DNA of 64,000 nt from JBPOFM01 sp051252455 (GTDB lineage Bacteria; Bacteroidota; Bacteroidia; Flavobacteriales; Flavobacteriaceae). The DNA is taken from contig JBPOFM010000001.1 of NCBI GenBank assembly GCA_051252455.1, forward strand, positions 1-64,000. The letters are read 5' to 3'. The translations under genes were made by a program, and so were the position numbers. Of the stretch, positions 25,214-34,098 are shown one piece after another. The notes below the pieces were generated by a model. That model was not told the DNA's origin and did no database searches. It worked only from the letters and a program-made list of their open reading frames with translations. The stretch's first letter is position 1. Each line of letters begins with the position of its first letter.

Positions 25214-25558
25214 ATGAAAAAAATTATAACGCTTTGTTTCTTCGCTTTTGCAATGGTATTGGGAACTCAATCCGCTGCAGCTCAAACTATGGTTGAAGTG
25301 AATGCAATAGCTGCCAAAAAAACCAAAGAGCTAAAACAAGCTGTGAAATTCAATACTGATACTGAACATGCTGTCTATGAAACGCTTCAAGCTTATGTCA
25401 GCAAAAAATTCAGTTTAGACAAAATAGTATCTGAAGGCGGTACAGTTTCCTCTGAAGACAAAGTGACAATTGACAATATGGTCGCTGAAAAATTTAAAAA
25501 TTTATTTACTGAAGAGCAATTTCAGCGCTATTTAGAATTTGAAAAAGCGAATAATTAA
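25214..25558 (+). CDS. Short secreted helical protein, Spy-like tail
   Basis: The 114-residue product has a signal peptide (1-24, ending 'SAAAQ') and a helical mature part ending in 'LFTEEQFQRYLEFEKA'. That closing motif matches the form (L-[NT]-x-E-Q-[FY]-x-x-[FY]) seen in the neighbouring Spy-like protein. Function unknown, periplasmic location likely. It has its own terminator, shared with hemL. Confidence 0.65.
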   Translation: MKKIITLCFFAFAMVLGTQSAAAQTMVEVNAIAAKKTKELKQAVKFNTDTEHAVYETLQAYVSKKFSLDKIVSEGGTVSSEDKVTIDNMVAEKFKNLFTEEQFQRYLEFEKANN

Positions 25559-25576
25559 ATATAAAATCTCATAAAC

Positions 25577-25609
25577 AAAAAGGGCTTTCAAATTTTGAAA
25601 GCCCTTTTT
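25577..25609. terminator. Bidirectional terminator between 25214-25558 and hemL
   Basis: A 15-bp stem, AAAAAGGGCTTTCAA (25577-25591) with TTGAAAGCCCTTTTT (25595-25609), has a 3-base loop and A/T tracts on both sides. Confidence 0.92.
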
Positions 25610-25612
25610 GTT

Positions 25613-26899
25613 TTATAATGTCGAGGCGACTTTTTCTACTGCCCTGATTGTGAAATCCAAATCATCATAAGTCAACGCATCACATAAGAACCAAGTTTCA
25701 AAAGCGCTCGGTGCTATATAAATACCTTCTTTTAGCAACCCATGAAAAAAGGCTTTGAATCGTTCATTATTTGCATTTGCTGCGGTTTCAAAATCAATAA
25801 CAGGTAGAATATCAAAATGAATGGAAATCATAGACCCTACTCTATTAATTGTATGTGGAATACCATATTTGTCCAATGCTTTGGCACAACCATGATGTAA
25901 ATATTCGGTCTTTTTAGCTAGACGTTCAAAAATTGCCGTATCGTTATTCAGAGCTGTAAGCATCGCCAAACCAGCGGCCATTGCCAACGGATTGCCGCTC
26001 AAAGTCCCAGCTTGATATACGGGACCAATTGGTGCCAAATAATTCATAATCTCTTTTCTTGCTGCAAAGGCACCAACTGGAAGTCCTCCTCCTATAACTT
26101 TTCCAAAGCATACAATATCAGCATTTACACCATAAAGTTCCTGCACACCACCTTTTGCCAATCGAAAACCAGTCATGACCTCATCGAAAATTAATAGAAT
26201 ATCATGTGCATCGCATAATTGTCTCAAAGATTGCAAAAAACCATCTTTTGGAGGAATACAACCCATATTTCCAGGGACTGGCTCAATAATGATGCAGGCA
26301 ATTTCCCCTTTATTTGCTTCTATTAACGACTGGACATTTTCAATATCATTGTATTGTGCCAACAAGGTATCCTTTGCAGTACCAGCAGTGACTCCTGGGC
26401 TATTCGGTGTTCCAAAAGTAATGGCACCACTTCCTGCAGCAATTAAAAAGGAATCGCTATGACCATGATAGCAACCGGCAAACTTTATTATTTTGTCCTT
26501 TTTAGTAAAACCTCTTGCCAATCTGACTGCGCTCATACATGCTTCTGTACCCGAATTGACAAAACGTATCTTATCAATATTTGGAACCATCGAAATAGCT
26601 AGCTCTGCAATTTTGGTTTCAATTTCAGTCGGCATTCCGAAGGAAGTTCCGAGTTTGGCTTTTTCAATTACAGCAGCAACAACTGGCTCATAAGCATGTC
26701 CTAAAATCATAGGTCCCCAAGAATTGATATAATCTATATATTTATTACCGTCCTCATCATAGACATAAGCGCCTTTTGCCGATCTAGCAAATAGTGGCGT
26801 ACCTCCTACTGCCTTAAAAGCTCTTACAGGAGAATTGACACCACCAGGAATGACTTGTTCAGCTTGTTTGAATAAAGCACTGCTCCTTTGATATAACAT
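25613..26899 (-). CDS. hemL: Glutamate-1-semialdehyde 2,1-aminomutase
   Basis: HemL is a PLP enzyme converting glutamate-1-semialdehyde to 5-aminolevulinate, feeding haem synthesis by the C5 route. The 428-residue length is normal. The PLP lysine is K267 in 'FGKVIGGGLPVGAF'. Other signatures are 'FVNSGTEACMSAVRLAR' and 'IFDEVMTGFR'. The start at 26899 lies 3 bases after the stop of the upstream glucosaminidase gene, so they may be co-transcribed. hemA is not in the window. Confidence 0.96.
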   Translation of the reverse strand: MLYQRSSALFKQAEQVIPGGVNSPVRAFKAVGGTPLFARSAKGAYVYDEDGNKYIDYINSWGPMILGHAYEPVVAAVIEKAKLGTSFGMPTEIETKIAELAISMVPNIDKIRFVNSGTEACMSAVRLARGFTKKDKIIKFAGCYHGHSDSFLIAAGSGAITFGTPNSPGVTAGTAKDTLLAQYNDIENVQSLIEANKGEIACIIIEPVPGNMGCIPPKDGFLQSLRQLCDAHDILLIFDEVMTGFRLAKGGVQELYGVNADIVCFGKVIGGGLPVGAFAARKEIMNYLAPIGPVYQAGTLSGNPLAMAAGLAMLTALNNDTAIFERLAKKTEYLHHGCAKALDKYGIPHTINRVGSMISIHFDILPVIDFETAANANNERFKAFFHGLLKEGIYIAPSAFETWFLCDALTYDDLDFTIRAVEKVASTL

Positions 26900-26901
26900 G
26901 A

Positions 26902-27741
26902 TTAATTGGATTTAATAATGAGTTTTTGACCTAAAGTCAAATCATAATTTTTCATGCCATTCAATCTTTGTAATTCCTGAACAGACACATTATAACGTTT
27001 AGATAAAGAATACATCGTATCACCTTTTACTACCTCGTGGGTAGTTGCTGTCTTTGAGATCGTTGTTGTCGGACTTTTTCGTTCTCTTTTAGAACTCCCC
27101 AGGACTTCTTCATCAAATTTATAAAGCTGAAATCGCTCAATGATACTTATTAATTTTTCTGGATATTTTCGATCAGTTGCATAGCCAGCTGCTCTCAATC
27201 CTTTTGCCCAACTTTCATAATCGTCTTCATCATGTTTGAATAAATCTGCATAACGACTTCTTTTGGCCAAAAAGATGGAGTGATCTTCGAACGATTCTTC
27301 GGCATGCTTATATTTTCTAAAGCATTCCTGGTTACGGTCGTCATCATGGTAAATCTTGTCACCTTTCCAATCATGGCATTTAATTCCAAAATGGTTATTT
27401 CCCTCTACTGCCAGTCGTCCTTGTCCTGAAGCTGATTCCAAAATACCTTGTGCCAAAGTAATACTTGCAGGTATTTTGTAACGACGCATTTCTACTTGAG
27501 CAATATCACTATAAATGGCAATGTACTCTTCTGTACTGTTCGCATAGGTTTTACGAACCGTGGGACTGACAACGATTTCAGACGGTGTTTCAGCTTGTGT
27601 TTTTGGGTCGTCTGTTTTACTCTTTACAATAACACGTTCAGTTCTTTGAGGTTGATTCTTTTTTTTGGTGACAATACGCTTTTTCGAACCACAGCTCACA
27701 ATCAAAAGACCCATTATCAAAATAATAATAATTCGCTTCAT
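26902..27741 (-). CDS. Glucosaminidase-domain lipoprotein with C-terminal LysM
   Basis: The 279-residue product has a lipoprotein signal 'LLIVSC', a disordered basic linker, an N-acetylglucosaminidase (FlgJ-like) domain at about 72-210 with 'AQGILESASGQG' (catalytic Glu) and 'NHFGIKC', and a C-terminal LysM domain (about 233-277) for peptidoglycan binding. It is expected to cut glycan strands from the outer-membrane side during cell-wall turnover. It lies between the deaminase gene (6 bases upstream) and hemL (2 bases downstream), forming a tight run. Confidence 0.88.
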   Translation of the reverse strand: MKRIIIILIMGLLIVSCGSKKRIVTKKKNQPQRTERVIVKSKTDDPKTQAETPSEIVVSPTVRKTYANSTEEYIAIYSDIAQVEMRRYKIPASITLAQGILESASGQGRLAVEGNNHFGIKCHDWKGDKIYHDDDRNQECFRKYKHAEESFEDHSIFLAKRSRYADLFKHDEDDYESWAKGLRAAGYATDRKYPEKLISIIERFQLYKFDEEVLGSSKRERKSPTTTISKTATTHEVVKGDTMYSLSKRYNVSVQELQRLNGMKNYDLTLGQKLIIKSN

Positions 27742-27747
27742 AAATTT

Positions 27748-28653
27748 TTATTCTCTTATTAAAGGTAAGTTTTTTTGTTTCAACAGTAAATTCATTCCTG
27801 CAATACCTTGTAGTCCTCCTGTATGGATGGCCAGAATCTTAGAATGTTTGGGGAAATAACCTTTCTGCATCAAATCATAGATTCCAAACATCATTTTTCC
27901 TGTGTATACAGGGTCTAAAGGCACATTGTATTTAAGGTTAAATGAATTTATAAAACTGATTAAGTCTGTATTTATTTTAGCGTAACCACCAAAATCATAA
28001 CCCTCTATCAATTCCCAGTTCGCTTTCATGGCAAATTTAGTGATTTCTTCTTTCAAAAAGCCACCTTTTAAAGCTGGAAATCCTAGGATTTTTTGATGTG
28101 GATAGCTACTGTTGATCAAACCTGAAATAGTGCCACCAGTTCCTACAGGACAGCAAATATAATCGAAGCCCACATCTTGTGGGGTAAGTATCTCTTGACA
28201 ACCTTTCACGGCCAATTCATTCGTTCCACCTTCGGGTAACAGATAAAAATCACCAAACTCAGTGCGTAGCTCATTTAAAAAATATTCTGATATTTTATCT
28301 CGATACAGCTCCCTGGAAATAAATTTCAATAGCATTCCAGCATCTTGGGCAAATTTCAGCGTGGGATTGCTTTGTGTTTTAGAAATGAGTTCTTCTCCTC
28401 TTATAATCCCTACCGTTTTGAATTCAAATTCTTGTCCAGCTGCAGCTACTGCAGAAATATGGTTGCTAAAGGCGCCACCAAAAGTCAACAACGTATCGCG
28501 CTTTTGGAGTTTAGCTTCCGCCAAATTATACTTCAACTTTCGATATTTATTTCCCGATATAGCTGGATGAATCTGGTATTCAGGTTTTAAGCTTAAATCT
28601 AAATTAGATTCACCGCATCCGTTCAATTCCAGATTTTCTAAACTTAACAACAT
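27748..28653 (-). CDS. ACC deaminase / D-cysteine desulfhydrase family PLP enzyme
   Basis: The 301-residue product belongs to PLP fold type II. 'ISGNKYRKL' near residue 33 carries the PLP lysine and 'CCPVGTGGTISG' the phosphate loop. Members deaminate 1-aminocyclopropane-1-carboxylate or degrade D-cysteine; most bacterial ones act on D-cysteine. The start is taken at ATG 28653. A longer frame to 28770 would add a hydrophobic 39-residue leader, which I judge non-coding because it is unlike the family and lies in the divergent promoter region. Confidence 0.85.
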   Translation of the reverse strand: MLLSLENLELNGCGESNLDLSLKPEYQIHPAISGNKYRKLKYNLAEAKLQKRDTLLTFGGAFSNHISAVAAAGQEFEFKTVGIIRGEELISKTQSNPTLKFAQDAGMLLKFISRELYRDKISEYFLNELRTEFGDFYLLPEGGTNELAVKGCQEILTPQDVGFDYICCPVGTGGTISGLINSSYPHQKILGFPALKGGFLKEEITKFAMKANWELIEGYDFGGYAKINTDLISFINSFNLKYNVPLDPVYTGKMMFGIYDLMQKGYFPKHSKILAIHTGGLQGIAGMNLLLKQKNLPLIRE

Positions 28654-28847
28654 AGGATGCAAAAAAACGAAAATAGGTTTAAAGATGAAAAAAATTAGTA
28701 AAATGTATAACCTAAATAAAACCAAAGTGTCACAAATTTCGTAAAATATGTAACCACTTATGCATTTCATCGATTATTTATGCATTTTGCAGATTTATTA
28801 ATTGTACTTATATACATTTGTCATCAAATTATTAATGCCCCAAACCT

Positions 28848-31800
28848 ATGAATTTTAAAACTACTCTTAAAGAAGTATACACTTCATTGTATGCTTCCTC
28901 CAACCGAATTAATAAATCGGATTTTTCAAATAATTATTGGATTTTTATTTTTGGCTTGACTTTTCTGTTTCAAATACAGGCAGTTGCACAAACCGAAACG
29001 ATTACTTCAACAGGATCCGGAACGTTTATTGTGCCTTGCGATGTAACATCCATAACAGTCCAAGCTTGGGGCGGCGGTGGGGCCGGTGGTGGCGATACAT
29101 CGAATAATATTAAAGGTGGCGGTGGTGGTGCCGGTGGGACATATGTATCTTCGGTCATTGCAGTTACACCTGGCCAATCTGTAAATTATTTTGTAGGAAG
29201 CGGTGGTAACGGAGATTATAACTCTGGTGATTCTGGCACCGCCTCATGGTTTAATACTATAGGGACTCTCTACGCCCAAGGAGGAGCTGGAGGCAGCGAA
29301 CCCAACGGAGGAACGGTAGCTGGAGGTGTTGGTTCTATAGCATCGTCCATTGGAGCGACTCGAATTCCTGGAACTAATGGCGCCAATGGTACATCGACAA
29401 TAGGTGGCGCAGGAGGTAATGGTGGTAATTCTGGTGGTGCTGGTGGAGCACAAAGAACAGCAGGAAATGGTTATAATGGCTCCTCTCCCGGTGGTGGAGG
29501 TGGTGGAGCTTTTGTTAATAATAATTCAAATAGAATTGGTGGAAATGGTGGTGATGGCCAAATAAGATTAACTTACACTTCAACTCTTAATATCTATTGC
29601 GAACCGAGTTTTAATTCTGCGATATTACCAATCACAAATGTCACTTTTGCAGGAATCAACAACACAACTTCGAACACCTACAACGGTTCGGCTGATATCG
29701 AATATTTTTGCCAGACCGCTACTGTTGTAAGTGGTAGTCCGACTAATGCAATTTCTGTCAAAGGGAATACATATGGATATAATAGGTTTTATGTTAGAGC
29801 CTATATCGATTGGGATAAAAATGGAACATATGGCAACAACGGTAATGAAATTTACGATTTAGGATCATTTATAAATTCGTCTGGGATAGACGCTGTAACT
29901 TTGAGTTCCAATATCGATGTCCCAGCTTCCGCATTGGTTGGAAACACGAAAATGAGGATAATGTATCGCTATGGTAGTTATTCGAACGATGCATGTGAGA
30001 CTGGAAATGGTTATGGACAAGCCGAAGAGTATATGGTCAGAATAACCGCTCCACAACCACCAACGATAACTTCTTTCCCAAGTTCAACTTGCAGTGGTGC
30101 AAGTTTGGTGATTACTGGAACAAATTTATCAACCGCTACTTCAGTGACTGTTGGAGGAACACCAGCAGCAATTACAGCATCTACAGCAAACTCTGTAACC
30201 GTTACAATTGGGAATGGTACCACAGGAGTGATTTCAGTGACTACTGCTGGAGGCACAGCTACAAGTTCATCAGCAATCACGGTAACAGTATGTTATTGTG
30301 AAGCTTCTGTAACTAATGGTAGGCAAGATGATAATTATATAAATAATGTACGCTTTGTAGGAACTCTCGATGACGTATCCAATCTAAATTCAGGCTATTC
30401 CAATACCACAAGAGGTTATCAAGATTTCACAGGTCTATCCAATCGTTCTATTCAAGCACAAGGGGAAGGTATCAATGTGTTCATTGAAGGTCCAAATATT
30501 GCCATGATTAGAGCATGGGTTGATTGGAATAATGACGGAACATTTAACACCACAGGAGCCGAAGCTGTATACACTTCTGGAAATGTGGCCGCCTATTCTA
30601 CAACTTTTGGTTTTGTAATTCCGGCTAACCAAACCCCCGGACTTTACAGGATTCGTTTGCGTACAAATTCAAGCGGTGGATCCAGTTCAATCGATCCTTG
30701 TGGGAATATAAACAACGGAGGAGAAACTGAAGACTACCTCTTTCAGGTAGTTGCCAGTTGCAGTGCGAATATTGTAAGTCTTACAAACGGTGAATCGTGT
30801 GGTGCACCTGCCAACGGAAATGCTTCAGTTAATTTATCGGTTACAGGAACAACTGGCACAACTGAAATTAGGTGGTATAATTCTTTTACTGGAGGAACTT
30901 TAGTTCAAACCACTCCAGTTTCAAGTGGAACAACTGCATTCTGGTCACCATCCATTCCAACTACCACTTTGTACTACGTTACAGCCTTTAATGGCAGTTG
31001 CGAATCACAGGTAAGAAAACGCATCACGGCTACCATAAGACCAGTTTCAAACATCACATATTCTCCTACCAATCCTGAATCTTGCGGAGAGAATTCGATC
31101 GTGACGCTTACAGCATCAGGAGATAACGAGTTAATCACCTTGATAGACGAGGATTTTGAAGAGGCCGATTTAAATGGATTGGGCGTCTTTACCGGACAGA
31201 CATTAGGCACTAATAATACGCAGGCAAATTGGAGAAGAAGAGAAAGTACATTCATCCCTAGCCAGCAAGTTTGGTTTCCCGCCATTTCTTCTGGTTTGGG
31301 AACCAACAAATTTGCCATGGCAACATCAGACGTTGGCGGAAGCGGATATGATAACGCTTTGCTATCTCCAATTGTAAACACGACGAATTTCATAAATCTG
31401 ACATTGACGTTTAGAATGTATTATTCTGACTATTACTCAAGTTCTGCCTTGGACAATGTTTCAATTGAAGTTTCCACAAATGGAGGTACATCATGGACAA
31501 GTGCCATTACTTACAATTCAACCGTGGGAATTGGTACTCGATTTAGCGATATCTCAATAAATGTCCCAGCAACATATCTAAACAGAACCAACCTTCGGTT
31601 CAGATTTCGATACACCAGTGGATGGGCAGATGGTGTGGCCATTGACGATATCAAGATTTTTGGAGAACGCCCTTTAGCGCCTTCATTCGATTGGGGAGCG
31701 ACTCCAGTAGATGCGTATCAGGATTATGCGTGTACAATACCTTATGCAAGTGGCACGACGATCGGCACTGTATATGTGAAACCGACTTTGGCCCAGCTAG

Positions 31801-33638
31801 AATTGGGAACCTTCAACTTTACTGCGACCGCAACATTAAATAACGGCTGTACAACTAGTCAACCAATTACGATTACTAATAAATCAAGGGTTTGGAAAGG
31901 CACTGTGAACCAAAATTGGAACAATCCAAACAATTGGCTGCCAAGAGGTGTTCCTACCATTGATAATTGCGTGATTATACCCGAGGATGTGAAAATTCCA
32001 ACAAATGCTACCAATCCAGCGTCTGGTTATGAGGCTTTTGCAAAAAATTTGACCATTAAAAGTTCAGGTAGTTTGGAGATCCATCCTGAAAACAATCTTA
32101 CCGTAAAAGAATGGATACATAATAATGGCTCTGATAATTTTCATATTAGAAACAAGGCAAGTTTGATTCAAATCGATGATATCCTTAACATTGGAGAAGT
32201 CATTATGGATCGAACGGCCTCTGTAAAGAAAACTGATTATATTTATTATTCATCACCCGTTGATGGTTTTTCAATGACCAATTTATCGCCTTTAACTCCT
32301 AATTCGGTAAAATTTTCATGGCAACCAACAACTACAGCTGGCAACGGCTTTGTGTATGGCAATTGGGACAACGCAGGCACTGCCATTATGGGAGCTGGAA
32401 CAGGTTACATCGTAAGAGGACCTACAGGCTGGAATACGCCTCAAGCATTGACTGCAACTTTTGAAGGAAGACCGCGTAATGGTAATATGTCGGTACCAAT
32501 TAATCGAGGCAATTACACAGGTGCCAACACAACTCACCAAGGACGATTGGTAACCAAGGACGATGATAACTATAATTTAATAGGAAACCCATATCCTTCA
32601 GCAATCTCCGCAGATGCATTTCTTTCTAACGCTCAAAATTCAAATATTTTAGGAAGCATCTATTTATGGCCTCATGGCGGCTTGGTGAGCACTGCCAATC
32701 CAGATCCATTTTATCAAGACTTTGTATATAATTACAATAGCGATGATTATATTACATATAACGCAATGGGTTCTGTACCTGCCAATGCTTTTAATGGTTT
32801 TGTTGCAGCTGGTCAATCCTTCTTTGTCTTGATGACCGATGCTGGTAGTTTATCAGAAAATGTTCATTTCAATAATGCGATGCGAGTTAGCAAGAACAAC
32901 GCACAATTTTTAAGAACCACAGTATCTAATGCTGATTCCGATGAAGAAACTGAAGCTATAGAACTTCATAGAATCTATTTAGATATGGTGCTTCCAAATG
33001 GAAAAACAAATTCAACATTAATTGGGTATACACCTACGGCAACCAATGAGTTTGATAGATTGTTTGATACACCAATTCTTGACAACACTACTCAAAGCAT
33101 ATATTCAAAAATTGCAGACAACGCAATGATCATTCAAGGACGAGAGGCGCCATTAAATCCCGCAGATCACGTTCCACTTGGTGTGCTTATTACTCAACAA
33201 GGTATTCATACGATTGCTCTCAACAGTGTTGATGGCGTGTTCAGTAATGAAGAACAGCATATTTATTTAGAAGACCTTGAAACAGGCATCATTCATAATT
33301 TGAAAAATTCACCATATACTTTCAGCGCCAGCAATGGCAGATATGAGGAACGCTTCATATTGAAATATACTAATGAAGGCATTTTAGGGACCCAAGATTT
33401 TCAAAATAATTCAGATGTAAGGATCATTTCATTTGATAAAACCATCAAGGTCACTTCCGAAAAGCAAATTATAGAAAATATTGTCGTTTACGATGTTTCT
33501 GGACGCGTGATTTTTGAGTACAAAAAACTTAATAGCAACGAGTTCAAAATTCCCTTAAACAACATCAGCCACGGAACGCTCATTGTAAAAGCCAAACTTC
33601 AAAATGGCAAAGAAAAGACCAAAGCAGTCGTATACTAA
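28848..33638 (+). CDS. Giant secreted multidomain protein with T9SS type C sorting module
   Basis: The 1596-residue product has a long N-terminus with a signal peptide at about 29-48, a glycine-rich domain (about 70-240, rich in GGGG and GGAGG), a GEVED-type domain ending 'GQAEEYMVRI' (about 400), an IPT/TIG-like segment (about 405-480), a second GEVED domain ending 'GGETEDYLFQV' (about 640), a MAM/jelly-roll-like domain (about 765-940) and a long C-terminal module. That module ends in 'VYDVSGRVIFEYKKLNSNEF' and a Lys-rich strand, matching the T9SS type C sorting signal. It should cross the outer membrane by T9SS and stay on the surface or be released; an adhesion role is inferred. Confidence 0.85.
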   Translation: MNFKTTLKEVYTSLYASSNRINKSDFSNNYWIFIFGLTFLFQIQAVAQTETITSTGSGTFIVPCDVTSITVQAWGGGGAGGGDTSNNIKGGGGGAGGTYVSSVIAVTPGQSVNYFVGSGGNGDYNSGDSGTASWFNTIGTLYAQGGAGGSEPNGGTVAGGVGSIASSIGATRIPGTNGANGTSTIGGAGGNGGNSGGAGGAQRTAGNGYNGSSPGGGGGGAFVNNNSNRIGGNGGDGQIRLTYTSTLNIYCEPSFNSAILPITNVTFAGINNTTSNTYNGSADIEYFCQTATVVSGSPTNAISVKGNTYGYNRFYVRAYIDWDKNGTYGNNGNEIYDLGSFINSSGIDAVTLSSNIDVPASALVGNTKMRIMYRYGSYSNDACETGNGYGQAEEYMVRITAPQPPTITSFPSSTCSGASLVITGTNLSTATSVTVGGTPAAITASTANSVTVTIGNGTTGVISVTTAGGTATSSSAITVTVCYCEASVTNGRQDDNYINNVRFVGTLDDVSNLNSGYSNTTRGYQDFTGLSNRSIQAQGEGINVFIEGPNIAMIRAWVDWNNDGTFNTTGAEAVYTSGNVAAYSTTFGFVIPANQTPGLYRIRLRTNSSGGSSSIDPCGNINNGGETEDYLFQVVASCSANIVSLTNGESCGAPANGNASVNLSVTGTTGTTEIRWYNSFTGGTLVQTTPVSSGTTAFWSPSIPTTTLYYVTAFNGSCESQVRKRITATIRPVSNITYSPTNPESCGENSIVTLTASGDNELITLIDEDFEEADLNGLGVFTGQTLGTNNTQANWRRRESTFIPSQQVWFPAISSGLGTNKFAMATSDVGGSGYDNALLSPIVNTTNFINLTLTFRMYYSDYYSSSALDNVSIEVSTNGGTSWTSAITYNSTVGIGTRFSDISINVPATYLNRTNLRFRFRYTSGWADGVAIDDIKIFGERPLAPSFDWGATPVDAYQDYACTIPYASGTTIGTVYVKPTLAQLELGTFNFTATATLNNGCTTSQPITITNKSRVWKGTVNQNWNNPNNWLPRGVPTIDNCVIIPEDVKIPTNATNPASGYEAFAKNLTIKSSGSLEIHPENNLTVKEWIHNNGSDNFHIRNKASLIQIDDILNIGEVIMDRTASVKKTDYIYYSSPVDGFSMTNLSPLTPNSVKFSWQPTTTAGNGFVYGNWDNAGTAIMGAGTGYIVRGPTGWNTPQALTATFEGRPRNGNMSVPINRGNYTGANTTHQGRLVTKDDDNYNLIGNPYPSAISADAFLSNAQNSNILGSIYLWPHGGLVSTANPDPFYQDFVYNYNSDDYITYNAMGSVPANAFNGFVAAGQSFFVLMTDAGSLSENVHFNNAMRVSKNNAQFLRTTVSNADSDEETEAIELHRIYLDMVLPNGKTNSTLIGYTPTATNEFDRLFDTPILDNTTQSIYSKIADNAMIIQGREAPLNPADHVPLGVLITQQGIHTIALNSVDGVFSNEEQHIYLEDLETGIIHNLKNSPYTFSASNGRYEERFILKYTNEGILGTQDFQNNSDVRIISFDKTIKVTSEKQIIENIVVYDVSGRVIFEYKKLNSNEFKIPLNNISHGTLIVKAKLQNGKEKTKAVVY

Positions 33639-33662
33639 AGAACACTATATATGAAAATCAGG

Positions 33663-33696
33663 AATGCCTTAACACTAAGTGTTAGGGCATTTTTTA
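33663..33696 (+). terminator. Terminator after the 1596-aa gene
   Basis: Stem AATGCCTTAACACT (33663-33676) pairs with the reverse-complementary run to 33691, with one G-T wobble and a very short loop. TTTTT follows. Confidence 0.85.
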
Positions 33697-34098
33697 TTCA
33701 TTTTTTTTAAGAAACCACTCCCAAATAATTTAATTTGAAAACAGCATTTTTTACAGTTAAAAAATTCTTATTAAATTCTGAAAATAAGAGAATTACAATC
33801 AATTCCATAATTCACATAAATCGATAAAAAATTCAATAAGTAATTCGAAAGTTGCAACTATATAGGTATTGAGCAAGATTTATTGTTCCAATATGTCATA
33901 AATACATCATTTCCAAAGTAATCAGCTTTTGGACTGAAATTTTGAGCAGTTAATCGAATTTAAATTAACATTGAGTTAACATATTACTAATTATGATATT
34001 TTTAATAAATTATAGGTTTCGTTGACATAAATTCTTACGTTTTAAGAATATTTCAGAATTTACTAAAGTTTTTAAAGTATAACACAAATAATGCTCCC
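33697..34098. other. AT-rich spacer between the two T9SS giants
   Basis: About 400 bases with no ORF or RNA that I can support. It must hold the promoter of the 1983-aa gene. One small dyad, TTAAC-ATTGA-GTTAA (33965-33979), could be an operator but may be chance in such AT-rich DNA. No TTTG-N19-TAnnTTTG pair was found. Confidence 0.4.

Noticed and set aside
27665..27859. Plus-strand frames over the glucosaminidase and deaminase ends
   Set aside because: They are antisense to recognised genes and hydrophobic by chance composition.
28654..28770. Longer N-terminus for the PLP deaminase
   Set aside because: The extra 39 residues are a hydrophobic stretch unlike the family and occupy the divergent promoter region. 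ATG 28653 gives the normal length.
28813..28820. TACATTTG as the -7 promoter element of the 1596-aa gene
   Set aside because: The nearest TTTG lies 23 rather than 19 bases upstream, so the pair is not convincing.
30089..30301. Alternate-frame ORFs inside the T9SS giants
   Set aside because: They arise from biased codon use in Ser/Thr/Gly-rich repeats and have no signals of their own.
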